Shown here: positions 25,048 to 35,676 of the stretch, piece after piece
Layout: each line of letters starts with the position of its first letter
How positions within the stretch are numbered: position 1 is the stretch's first letter
Assembly: GCA_033060915.1 (NCBI GenBank)
Contig: CM065378.1
Span: 53,506,001-53,570,000, forward strand
DNA: 64,000 bases
Direction: 5' to 3'
Origin: Euryodendron excelsum
Lineage: Eukaryota; Streptophyta; Magnoliopsida; Ericales; Pentaphylacaceae
Notes under the pieces: generated by a model
What the model was told of the DNA's origin: nothing
What the model saw: only the letters and a program-made list of their open reading frames with translations
Database searches by the model: none
Translations under genes and position numbers: made by a program

Positions 25048-26710
25048 TTATTTATCTTTAATCTCAATGTGAAACTCTTGCAGTAACAAAATCCACTGGG
25101 CGAGTCGTGGTTTGGCATCAGGCTTACTCAATAGATACTTTAGTGCAGAATGATCAATGTAAATGATAACTAAAGATCCAACCAAGTACGACCTAAACTT
25201 ACCGAAAGCAAAAACCACAGCGAGGAGCTCTTTCTCAGTAGTGGTATAGTTCAGCTTGGCTTCATTGAGGGTTTTGCTGGCGTAATAAATCACATATGGT
25301 TTCTTGTCCACCCTTTGCCCCAAAACAGCCCCTACTGCATAGTCGCTAGCGTCACACATCAACTTAAAAGGTAAAGACCAATCGGGTGATCTAATAATAG
25401 GTGCAGTGGTGAGAAGCCCTTTTAGTTTGTCAAAGGCTTCTTGGCATTGAGGTGTCCAACGAAATGGTACCTCTAGTGAAAGTAAATGGCATAAAGGTCT
25501 AGAAATGGCACTAAATACCTCAATGAACCGCTGGTAGAATTCGGCGTGCCCAAGAAATGACTGAATATCTCGGACACTCTTCGGGGTAAGGAGACGTTGG
25601 ATTAACTCGACCTTAGATTGATCTACCTCTATCCCCTTGTTAGACACAATATGTCCAAGAACTATACCCTGTGTCACCATGAAGTGACACTTCTCCCAAT
25701 TGAGCACTAGATTACTCTCCTCGCATCTCTCCAAAATTTTCTCTAAGTGCTCTAGACATGCCTCGAAAGTGTCACCATAGACAGAGAAGTCATCCATGAA
25801 AACTTCTAGGATTTTCTCAACCATGTCGTTGAAAATAGACATCATGCACCTTTAAAAAGTGGTCGGGGCATTGCATAGGCTAAAGGGCATTCTCTTGTAA
25901 GCATAGGTGCCAAATGGGCACGTGAAGATAGTGTTTTCCTGATCTTCTAAAGTGACTTCAATTTGGTTATAGCCGGAATAACCATCTAGGAAGTAATAAA
26001 ATGCTCAGCCTGCTACACGTTCTAGGACTTGGTCCAAGAACGGGAGTGGGAAATGATCTTTTCTAGTGGCTACATTGAGTCTATAGTAGTCTATGCACAT
26101 TCACCAACCTGTTTGAATCCTAGTTGGAACTAATTCATTCAGTTCATTTTTTACTATCGTAACTCCTGACTTCTTAGGGACGACTTGGGTTGGACTAACC
26201 CATTTGGAATCAGAGATGGGGTATATAATATCCGCATCGAGAAGCTTTAATACTTCTTTTCTAATAACCTCCTTCATGTTGGGATTTAAGCGTCTTTGCA
26301 TTTGATGCACAGATTTAGAGTGCTCCTCAAGATATATACAATGAGTACACATTAGAGAACTTATTTTATAAAGGTCTGCTATAGTCCAGCCTAGAGCTTT
26401 CTTATGAGCTTTCAGCACTTTCAAAACAGATTCCTCTTGGCCTTCAGACAGGCTAGAGGAAATGACAACCGGGTAGAATTCACCTTCACCTAAAAATGCA
26501 TATTTCAAGGTGGAAGGTAAGGGTTTCCTCTCTAGATTGGGTGATTGTTGTTCAGACTGGACCAGCTTGACAACACTTGGGGTAAGGGGTTCGAAAACGG
26601 CGGTCCAATGACCCACATGCATGCAACTCTCACTCCCTTCTACCACTCTAGTTGGGTCCCTATGACTTGCAATCTTGGATTCCAATTGGTAATTAGGCTC
26701 ACTCCAGACA
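25048..26710 (-). pseudogene. Athila reverse transcriptase and RNase H (broken)
   Basis: The enzyme copies genomic RNA into DNA and degrades the RNA strand. Minus-strand blocks in one frame show the fingers region (KEVLKLLDADIIYPISDSKW, VVPKKSG), the active-site loop FMDDFSVYG, then RNase H ([43 protein letters not shown]). The frame is cut by in-frame stops at about 26101, near 26010 and about 25846, all inside the reverse transcriptase. It is joined to the protease region by a one-base frameshift near 26725. Domain order and the FMDDFSVYG motif fit the Athila branch of Ty3 elements. Confidence 0.92.
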
Positions 26711-26719
26711 AGAGCCCTC

Positions 26720-27640
26720 CTAACAAATGAGCTCTCGGTCTACATGCTCCTGGACAATAGATTCTATGAAATCTACTTCCTCAATGTTATCTACCTCCCC
26801 CTTTTGTTTACCCACCGTAAAACTGTTCATTTCCAAGGTCATATTGCCAAATGAAAGCTTCAATAACCCATTTCTGCAATGAATGATGGCATTTGCAGTG
26901 GCAAGGAAGGGTCGTCCTAAGATGATAGGAATATGATGCTTAGAGGATTCTGTGTCTATTGGGTGGGTATCTAAAACGATGAAATCAACCGGGTAGTAGA
27001 CATTATCCACTTGAATAAGGACATCCTCAATTATTCCCTGGGGCACCTTAACAGAACGATCGGCCAACTCAAGGGTAACCCGGGTAGGGCTCAATTCTCC
27101 TAGACCTAGTTCTTTATACACAGAATATGGAAGTAGGTTTGCACTAGAACTTAGGTCAAGAAGAACTCGGTCTATCCTATGTCCTCCTATGACGTATGAA
27201 ATAGTAGGACAACCGTGGTCCTTATACTTCGGTGTGGTCTTGCATTGTAGAATGGCATTTTGACTTTCATTCATTATTGTCGTCTCTTTAACATGCAACT
27301 TCCTCTTAACAGTACACAAGTCCTTCAAGAACTTGGCGTAGGAAGGTATCTGTTTGATTGCATCCAAAATAGGGATATTGATTCAGACCTGTTTGAATAT
27401 TTCATATATTTCAGAATTTGGAGACTCTTTTCTAGGTCTAGTCAGTTTATGAGGAAACGGAGCACGTTTCAACTCTTCAATGCCCACTTCTTTAGATGCA
27501 TCAATCGATTCTTTCGACAGCTCATAATTTTTTTTCATTCTCTTTCTCTTCATTTTTATCAGTCTCTTCCCTCACTTGCTTATGTCCTAACCCAACAAAC
27601 TCATTCTTTTTCTCTTGACTGTTTTCTTTAGGAGGGATGG
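26720..27640 (-). pseudogene. Athila aspartic protease (broken)
   Basis: The retroviral-type aspartic protease would process the Gag-Pol polyprotein. The active-site motif reads LLDLSSSANLLPYSVY; related elements usually have DLGAS, so the Asp is kept but the glycine is changed to serine. IILGRPFLATANAII marks the C-terminal half. An upstream Glu/Lys-rich linker belongs to the same reading but is separated by an in-frame TGA near 27390. The join with gag passes through an A8 run near 27525 that shifts the frame. Confidence 0.88.
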
Positions 27641-27650
27641 TTTTATCAAT

Positions 27651-29156
27651 TTACTTTCCATTCCTAAGTGTAGTGATGGCCTGAACCTGTTCATGTGGTG
27701 TGTCAATGAAATTTGCAGGTTTTAGGTTTGGTTGGGGTTGGGTAGGAAATCGCCCTTGGGTTTGTTGAGTCATTAACATCTTGTGGATGTCTTTGACTAG
27801 TGTGTTGGTCTCCCCCTGTGATTGTTCCAGATTATTGACCCTATTTGTGAGTGCTCGTAGGTCATTGGTCACTTGTACGTCCTCATTGTTTCTCCTATGA
27901 GGAGCTTGGTATTGTGCCGGTTGTGGTGCATACGGTTGAGGTGTCGGTTGTGTGGGATAAGATGTTGATGGTCCATGGAAAGGTTACGGTGGTGGGTGAA
28001 AGGGTTGTGGAGGTTGTTGAAATGGTTGAGGATTTTGCGAACCCTCTTGTTTCCACCCAAAGTTAGGGTAATTCCTCCACCCCCGATTATATGTGTTGGA
28101 GTAGGGATTGTTCCCACTCCTTTAATTTTGGTAACCCCCTTGGAATTAACCAACTGCGTTCACTTGGCCGTGAAGTGCTTCCCTCACCCGTGGTATAATC
28201 GAACATGAAGTTGTATCATGGTCCTGTGTATTACAAACTAAGCACAATGAGGGTGTTTCAACAGGTACAAAAGTGGTGGCCTTAGAAGTTTGTAAAGCCT
28301 CCAACTTGCGTGTGAGTGACGTAACCCTAGCTTGTAGGTCCTCTACTTCCCCTAACTGATGTTTGGCTCCAACATGTGCGGTAGTGGGCTTGGTAATATG
28401 ATTTTGAATTGTAAGGTTTTGAGTACCCGTGCTAGCCCAATCTCTAGCCAAGTTGGCTAGATAGTCGAAGTAATTATGTGCCTCAGTGGGGTTCTTTTCT
28501 GGATAGGTTCCCGTGTACATAGACTCTATAAACATCTTTAATTGAAGGGTCAACGAAGAGTAAAATGTGTTAATGATGTGCCATTCCAAAAAACCATGAT
28601 GTGGACACACGAATAGTAGATCCTTGAACCTCTCCCAACATTGGAAGAAGGTCTCACCACTAGTCGGTGCAAATTGAGATATGGCACACCGTAGTGCCTA
28701 GGTGCGATATTCGGGGAAGAACTTTTTCAAGAACTCCCCTTGAAGTGTGTTCCATAAGTAAATGGACATAGGCCTCAGTGTATTCAACCATGTCTTAGCC
28801 TTATCCTTCAAAGTTAATGGGAAAAGTTTCAGAAGTAAAACTTCTCGGGGACAAGCATTATCTTGGAAAATGGAGTATGCATCCTCAAAATCTTTTATGT
28901 GCATGTATGGTTGTTTAGAGTCATAGCCATGAAATTGGGGCATGGCTTGTAGCATTCCTAGTTTAAGATTCAATGTGGTTTGGTGCGCGGGAAGTACTAT
29001 GGCGGATGTGGGTGTTTGCCTAGCAGGATTCATGTAGTCCCTCATAGGATGATCTTGAACTTCTGTGTCCCCTATGTTGCTTCCCCTTTCATGACCGTTG
29101 TGCCCATCGTGTTCACCCCCTGGGACATTGCCCAGTGGATTATCGATGTTGGCCAT
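27651..29156 (-). pseudogene. Athila gag (broken by in-frame stops)
   Basis: Gag builds the particle and packages RNA. The likely start is the ATG at 29156 (MANIDNPLGNV). One frame continues for 1.5 kb with stops at about 28698, 28143, 28122 and 27987 but no frameshift. Capsid-like signatures are HIKDFEDAYSIFQDN, KLFPLTLKDKAKTWLNTL and GEFLKKFFPEYRT, then FQCWERFKDLL and CPHHGF. The zinc knuckle CLVCNTQDHDTTSC keeps perfect CX2CX4HX4C spacing. A Pro/Gln-rich linker and a short predicted coiled coil (LRALTNRVNNLEQSQ) follow. Confidence 0.9.
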
Positions 29157-29710
29157 AGGTATGGCTCCTAAGTCAACAATTAAAGGAAAACGAGGTGAAT
29201 CTGTTGGGTTTAAACGAGCAAGTGACGGAGTCAAATAGCCTGGTGGAAGGTTACATAACAGGTCGACTCTAGCAAGACGATGAGTGTGATCTCGAAGGAA
29301 ATAGGACATATAAATGCAATGCACACATCAATCAAGCAAAGTTCCTCCGACCCTCCAATCTCCACATAAACGTCAACTCCGTTGCCCACAATAAATTTAA
29401 AAGCAACCCAACTGATCCTCCAATCTCCACATACAAGGAAAAACTACCAATAAATATTTAGCACAAAGCCTAACCTCCTCTAGTTCCACATCCTAACTAC
29501 TATATGCCTAGACTCCTAAAAAATATAAAACGAAGTAAACAAAATCCTAAAATTCTAACACCACAAAAATGATGGAATGAAGTTACCAAATGACTTTTGC
29601 TGATGATTCCTCTGTTGTTGTAGGTTGATGATGAAGCAATTCGTTGAATTTCGCGTTGACTACGGTTCGTGTTCTAGCACGCCTCTTACGGTCACTTGTG
29701 CGAAAGCAAA

Positions 29711-29729
29711 CCCGTCGGCAACGACGCCA
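29711..29729 (-). other. Athila primer binding site, tRNA-Asp type
   Basis: TGGCGTCGTTGCCGACGGG lies six bases inside the 5' LTR. It matches the TGGCGCCGTTGCCGGGGA complement of the plant tRNA-Asp 3' end except for a few transitions. Confidence 0.85.
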
Positions 29730-29735
29730 AAAACT

Positions 29736-31322
29736 TGACTCACGCCACACGTGCACTCGAGATGAACCCAAGAGAAGGCCGGCAGAGTAGTATTACTCGA
29801 AGTACGAGATCATCCCGCAAGAAGTTGTGTGTGCACAATAACCACCAAATCTAGGACCACCCTCTCAATCGACCACTAAATTCTGGCAAAAACTCCTTAA
29901 AATGCAAAGTAAAAAAAAATGAAATATATATTTGTTATGGAAATGGGTTGGTTATCTAAATTAGCTAACTAACTAAGAGAGAACGACTTGAATCAAGTTT
30001 GATTTTTAACTTAATGTGACAAAGTCTCGGGGTTGACTGATCCAACCGATTATTGGTCTAAGAATTCCAAAAGAGGTATTCTATAACTCAAATCCTTTGA
30101 CTACAACGTGAGTCTCGGATTCGGAAGTTTTAGCGATAGAAACGGGGTGTCCTTTAGAAACCTCACACCTAGAATAAATCAAATCTTTAGAATCGAAGAC
30201 GAATACTATCGATTCGTGCAACGCCTATACTGAGTATGCACTCACGCATAAAGGTTACCGAATATAATCAATCGTTTAAGTTTTCAAAGGTTTCTAGAAT
30301 GAAGAACAACAAGAACCATATAATTAAAAGAATAGCTTGAAAATCCAAAAACACCCTCTTATGGTCAACCAAGACCTCCAATCGGTTTTCACATTCAATC
30401 TCGAGATGGGGGAAGTTAGCTACTCATTCCTATTTATGAATAATTTTGAAAATACATGAAGAAGAGCTAGAAATTCGACTTTAAAGAAATAACTCTACCA
30501 ACATTATGAATTTAATGCAAGAGAAGTGGAAGACCATATATTAAACTAATGCTTTAGAGGTTACGTTTACATCTAAGCTTAAATCTAACAAACAAAAGGT
30601 ACAATAAAGGAAGAAACATACAAAAACCCTAAAGTTGCAGTCCTTTCTGCTCTGATATCTCGAAAATAACAAGAAGGGTTGTATTTATAGGGATTACAAA
30701 GCGAACCCTAAAATCTGGACAAAAATAACCTTGCCGTTCGAACCGTTGAATTGGGCGTTCGAACACCCGTCACTGCGTTTTAACCGTTCAAACCGTTGAG
30801 ATGGGCGTTCGAACGGTAGGCTAATTTCTAATTTGCACGCCCACGGGCCGTTCGAACGGTCCATTTTGGAGTTCGAACGGTATGCCTTGTTTTCTTCTTT
30901 TCCTTCTTCTTACCGTTCGAACGGCTTTTTGAGGGTTCGAACCATAATCCCCTTTTTTGCTCAGTTCGGAATCGCCTCGTTTGAAACCCTTGGAGTTGGA
31001 ATTTGGCGAGGCTCATTAGACGCAAACATGATTTTTTTGGGGAGAGCTTTCCAACAGCTTATCAATTGCTCCATTCCAAGTCATGAGCAAAAAGTTGCAT
31101 GCTTCCCGAGACAAGACCCCAAGAATATTCCTTAATGATCTACGCTCTCGGCTTGGATCATTTCTTTGACTCCCAATTCACTCCTTTAGCTTCAGAAACC
31201 TATAATCAGATTGAGAAAAAGGGTCAATACAAAAGTATAGTAAAGAAAACAAACTTATTCCAAAACTACAACTAACAAGGGGTCGTTTAGAGGTAATAAA
31301 CTACACTTTCGTTGTCTAATCA
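29736..31322 (-). repeat. Athila 5' LTR
   Basis: This 1,587-bp LTR has TATA sequence CTATAAATAC at 30681-30690 on the minus strand. Seven exact GTTCGAAC palindromes lie between 30736 and 30942, beginning 46 bp upstream of the TATA box. Right-hand TSD GAAGT is at 31323-31327. Confidence 0.93.
30736..30942. promoter_or_regulatory. Cluster of seven GTTCGAAC palindromes in U3
   Basis: Exact copies start at 30736, 30757, 30807, 30850, 30871, 30915 and 30935, most extended to CGTTCGAACGG or CCGTTCGAACGG. Their position just upstream of the TATA box is that of a U3 enhancer. One copy (GGTTCGAACC) also resembles the tRNA B box, but no A box is at the right distance. Binding protein unknown. Confidence 0.7.
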
Positions 31323-31327
31323 GAAGT

Positions 31328-34300
31328 TAGAATGATGTATGATATACCCATGAATGGATACACAATTAAGACAGGAATATAAATAAATGTATGTACGGGT
31401 TTACACCGAGATTAAAATAAGTGCATATTATACTTTTTGATGAATGCATGGGTTTACACAGGAATGTAATTGAATGCTTGTCATACTTTTTGATGAATAT
31501 ACCGGTTTATACAAGAATGGACTTGAATGCATATCATATTTTTTTTTATGAATGCCCAAGATTATACAAGATTAAAAATGAATGCACGTCATACTTTTTG
31601 ATAAATGCACTTGATTATACAAGAATGGAATTGAATATATGTCATACTTTTTGATGAATACACAAGATACTTTTTGATGAATTCTGAGGATTATACAAGA
31701 TTGAAAATGAATGCATATCATACTTTTTTATGAATGCACAGGATTATACAGGTTTGCATGTCATGAATGCACAGATTTATACAAGGATGATAATAAATGC
31801 ATGCCCTAGTAATGCCCCAAGGTTTGTGTTCAGTTGTAGGCGTTATGTCTTAGAATTAGGCAATCTTTCAAACTTTTGTTCTTTTCTTGGGATTCTCCTT
31901 TCTAATTCTGCCATTTTCTTGTTAGGATGTAATAACACTTGCACCATTCTCGGAGTTTTAACTTATTGACTCATTTTTTTTTCCTCTCTCTTGTTGGAAG
32001 GAAAAAAACTCTTTTTAATGGACCTCTCAATTTTCTTTTAGGAATATCTTTTGGGATTTGTGGACTCTCTTGAGTGACAGCCAACATCGCCTTTTGGCAA
32101 AGCAATAGTTAGCTTCCGCCTTTAGCCTGAGAAGACTGTGAAAGCTATTTAAAAGTGCAAAAAAGCCTAGTTTTTGATAGAACCATTGAACTTTTCAAAT
32201 TATAAGAGCCCTATAAAGACATGATCAATCAATGAAGGGAAATATAGATTTATGAATATCAAGATGCAACTTAACTTGAAAAGATCAACATCAAATATGC
32301 ACGAAACCACACAAAATGAGCACAATTGGTCGTGAGATGATCAAGACCATATTAGTGACAATGTAGTGCTGTAAGCGTGAACTTTACAGAGATTAATAAG
32401 AATATAGACTCTAGATGTGATTTAGGATGGCACACCATGTTTAATTGCCTGCAGATTAACACACTTAGAAGTCAAACCTGTCTCCTTCCATGATCTTTTT
32501 TTTTTTTATTTTTTATGGAATTTTGACCCTATCTCTTCAATGATGGAAACATTGAACATAAAGATATGGCGGCTTTCACACATATAAGTAGGTAGCCTTC
32601 CTCTCTTATCACATAACAATGGTTGTTGCACTCACACTCACTGCTAACCATTTCCATAAGTGATGGGATAGGGAATCGATAAAAGATCAATCTAGGTGTG
32701 TGATAATCCACAAATTTTTAACAATGGTGGAACCAACTAAAATAGATCGTAAAGGCATATTTCAGATTCTAAGAAATCTCGAGAAGTGTGCATTAAGATG
32801 AATATGAATCACTAATATGGTAAAGATCATTAAAACTATTGACTCATATTTATGTAAGTGATCATGCATACAAGATTCAATCTCAAACAAGCATGCACAT
32901 CAATCTTTTCACAATTGAATATTTGCCCTAGTGATTGCACATGTAGGACAAATATTATCAAAAATCTTTTTTTTTTGTTTTTTTGATTTTTTTTTCTTTC
33001 AAAGATTCAATCATCTTAGGCTTGCCAATGTGCGCCAATTTTCCTTTTGAGGGTTTAACTACTTGTTACTTTGCTAGGAAATCCTTCGAAGTTCACTCTT
33101 TGGGCTTCAACGAGCTATGTGATTGATCATCATCTCTCATCCCTCTGTATTTCCCCTCTTTTTACTTTCTATTTCTCTCTCCCCTCTTTTTGGAGTCGGA
33201 GATTGTTTCTGCTGAAGGTGATGCTTATGCTATCCCATCCTCCAAGTTACGGTATAATATTTTGGGGGAAAAATCTTTGGAGAAGAACATCACTAATGGA
33301 AAACCATGAGACAATGATATAAACATGAAAATCTTGAATCCTTTTCATTTAGATGATGTTATTTTCATGCTCAAATTTGAATTGAAAGCTAAAAGATAAG
33401 TTTGAAAGAAATTCTCCTTTTTGAAACAAGCTTTTCAAATGGGTCTGTGAGTCACACCATTTTCTACATGCCTCATATGATTGTGCAGGGATGGCTAAGC
33501 TTGAGGATTGGGTGGAGTTACAACATAGTGTTAAGGTGATGGTTGAAAGAGAATATCTTGTGAATTGGGTGGGATGCTGGAGGGTCCTCATAGGTTGGGC
33601 TGTACTCTTAGGCCTAGGAAAAAGAAAAAGAAAAACAAAATATAGTTGGCATGTGGCATTGGAGATTTTATGCAATGCATATCTTATGGAGGTCCTTTCT
33701 TTAATGGAATCTAGGCATGATGTTGAGTCCATTTTGGAGGTGAGGTTTTGCCTCTATATGCAATACAATAACTCTTCGGTATGGGCCGGTTGATACTTTT
33801 TTGTTTAGGCAATCCCACCTCCATGGACGGAGAGAGATTTGAATCTCTCTTGAGATATGGTTGTATGCATGTCATGAATCTTTAGGGTTACAGGGAATCC
33901 CTGGAGTTTAGGTGGGTTTGATTAGCATGAGGTTGGGTCGTCTCTTTCTCTCTATGGTTGATTGAATGCATGAGAATGCAATGACTCGAGTTTCTTGGAA
34001 CTCTTGTCTTGGAATGGATATCGATGCATGAGTATAATAATAGTGAATATGTGAGCAGCTTAATGGTAGCAAATGAGAAGTTTTATAAGACCTCTTTTTT
34101 GTCCTTGCTTCAGCCTCTGGCTTTCTTAGCCTTTGGAGATGAGGGAGATGATAAGAGAATGTGAAAAAAAAAACAAAAAAAATGAGAAGTTAGTGCCTTT
34201 GGATTAGAAATCTTTATGCAATGCATGCCTTAGGGATGCCCCTACTTTGAGAGGGGGACTAAATATGATGTTTTTAGCTTTTTATTTTGGAGATAAGGGG

Positions 34301-35656
34301 TTGCTCCTGTATGCAATACCGTACTTGTGCGATCCTGTCCATTCGTTTATTCATACATTCATTTGATGAAAGTAAGAAAGACATTTTCAGTGTATTTGAT
34401 TTTTATACATAAAATGGAAAGTACATTTGAAGGGGAAGGGGGAACACTTTCCACATGAACTTTTGCCTATCTACTAGGACCCTAAATTACTCTTGAGTCA
34501 TTGGATTCATCCTCTTTGATAGAGTTTGGTGAGAAACCTTGCTTCGCGGCTGCCTCTTGTCTTTTTAGCAATCCTATCTCCATAAGAAGAGAGGGATTAG
34601 AGCCCCTCTCATGGGATGAGATTTGATGCATGCTATAAGCCTTTAGGGTTGCTTGGAACCCTTAGGAGTTTCGGTAAGCATCGAATATGCAAGATTGACT
34701 TTGGGCCATTCTCTAGGGGTTGATCATGTGCATGAAAATGTAGTGACTTGAGTTTTTTTTAGAATTCTTATCTTGAAATGGATATTAATGCATGAACAGT
34801 ATAGTAAGTGCATGAATAACATAATAGCAGGAAATTAGCTGTTTAAATGAACAGAAGATAAGGAAAAGTAAAGCAGTCACCTTTTCTTCCTTGGTTTTGA
34901 AATTGATGTGTGTGTCTTAATTCCGGCAGAGGTTCAACTATGCATAGGGTGCTACATAAGCATGAGGTTCGGGGTTACTAATGCTTCCTTAAAAGCTTAA
35001 TACCTGAACCTTCAAACCTCCGAAGTCCACCCCCGAGAGGGTGAACCCCATCTCTGGTTGGTGGTTCTAATGGGAGAACTATCAAGAGGTCGTAGGCTAA
35101 GAAACTAGCACAGTATCCGCCCCCAACCAATAAAATTTTCTCCCTTCTAACTAGAAGGATAGTAATCAGGTAGAATGCAAATATGAATGCATATGATAGT
35201 AAGCGTACCAAGTGTGTGTGGAATTTTAAAAAATGGAGGAAACAACTCAACAACATGCATCCATCCTGTCATACATGCATTCATGGCAGTTAAAGCATTC
35301 ACATAGTGAAAAGTATATGTCAACAAGGGTTCACCTACAAAAGAAATACAAAGAGTTAGTACATTTTGAAAAACTCAATGCAAGAGGAAAATAAATAATC
35401 AATGCAAGAGCATGAATGTAGAAATTAATGCAAGGGCATGAATAATTGAATAAATGCAAGCGATTACACTTTTTGGAAAACTTTGGAACATTTTTTGAAA
35501 ATTTTGAGAATAATGTTTGATTTTTACAAACTTATAAGTTTTGAAAACTGTTGGATTATGAAAATTTTGAAAAGTAGATACGATTGAACAAAGTAACTAG
35601 AGATTCTAGGTGAGTGAAGGATAAACAGACATGACAATGGGCTAACCCTCTAAATT
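31328..35656 (-). other. Tat/Ogre interior upstream of the Athila insertion, non-coding
   Basis: About 4.3 kb between the 5' LTR primer site and the Athila insertion. Several open frames of 60-127 codons exist (for example on both strands of 33349-33793) but they overlap each other, have no recognisable domain and no splice pattern. A run of degenerate tandem units occupies about 31.40-31.80 kb. No gag or pol motif was found in any frame. Confidence 0.6.
31400..31800. repeat. Degenerate tandem repeat, unit about 50-60 bp
   Basis: Seven or so units share CATACTTTTTGATGAATGC followed by GATTATACAAGAATGGA. Spacing varies between about 26 and 58 bp because units are partly deleted. The array lies in the interior of the Tat/Ogre-like element just outside the Athila insertion. 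Confidence 0.65.
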
Positions 35657-35674
35657 TTCCAAGTGGAGTCGCCA
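35657..35674 (-). other. Primer binding site, tRNA-Arg type, of the Tat/Ogre-like element
   Basis: TGGCGACTCCACTTGGAA lies two bases inside the end of LTR copy B. It agrees at 15 of 18 bases with TGGCGACTCCGCTGGGGA, the complement of the plant tRNA-Arg(ACG) 3' end. This identifies copy B as the 5' LTR and fixes the minus orientation. Confidence 0.8.
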
Positions 35675-35676
35675 GC

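Larger units (their letters stand above)
17793..31322 (-). mobile_element. Complete Athila-type Ty3 LTR retrotransposon (13,530 bp)
   Basis: LTRs of 1,580 and 1,587 bp start TGATTAGACAA and end GCGTGAGTCA on the minus strand. The target duplication GAAGT is perfect (17788-17792 and 31323-31327). A tRNA-Asp-type primer site lies inside the 5' LTR and a G-rich polypurine tract inside the 3' LTR. The order is 5' LTR, gag, protease, reverse transcriptase-RNase H, integrase, spacer, 3' ORF, 3' LTR, as in Athila elements with an extra ORF in the env position. All coding parts carry stops or frameshifts, so this copy cannot move by itself. In the first 150 bp or so at the U5 end of the two LTRs I count nine differences, all transitions. 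Confidence 0.93.

Noticed and set aside
30934..30943. GGTTCGAACC as a Pol III B box or tRNA-derived SINE
   Set aside because: No A box at proper spacing, no tRNA fold, and the motif is one of many palindrome copies upstream of a Pol II TATA box.
33349..33793. Overlapping open frames on both strands (127 and 100 codons)
   Set aside because: They mirror each other, have no recognisable domain and lie in a non-coding retroelement interior.
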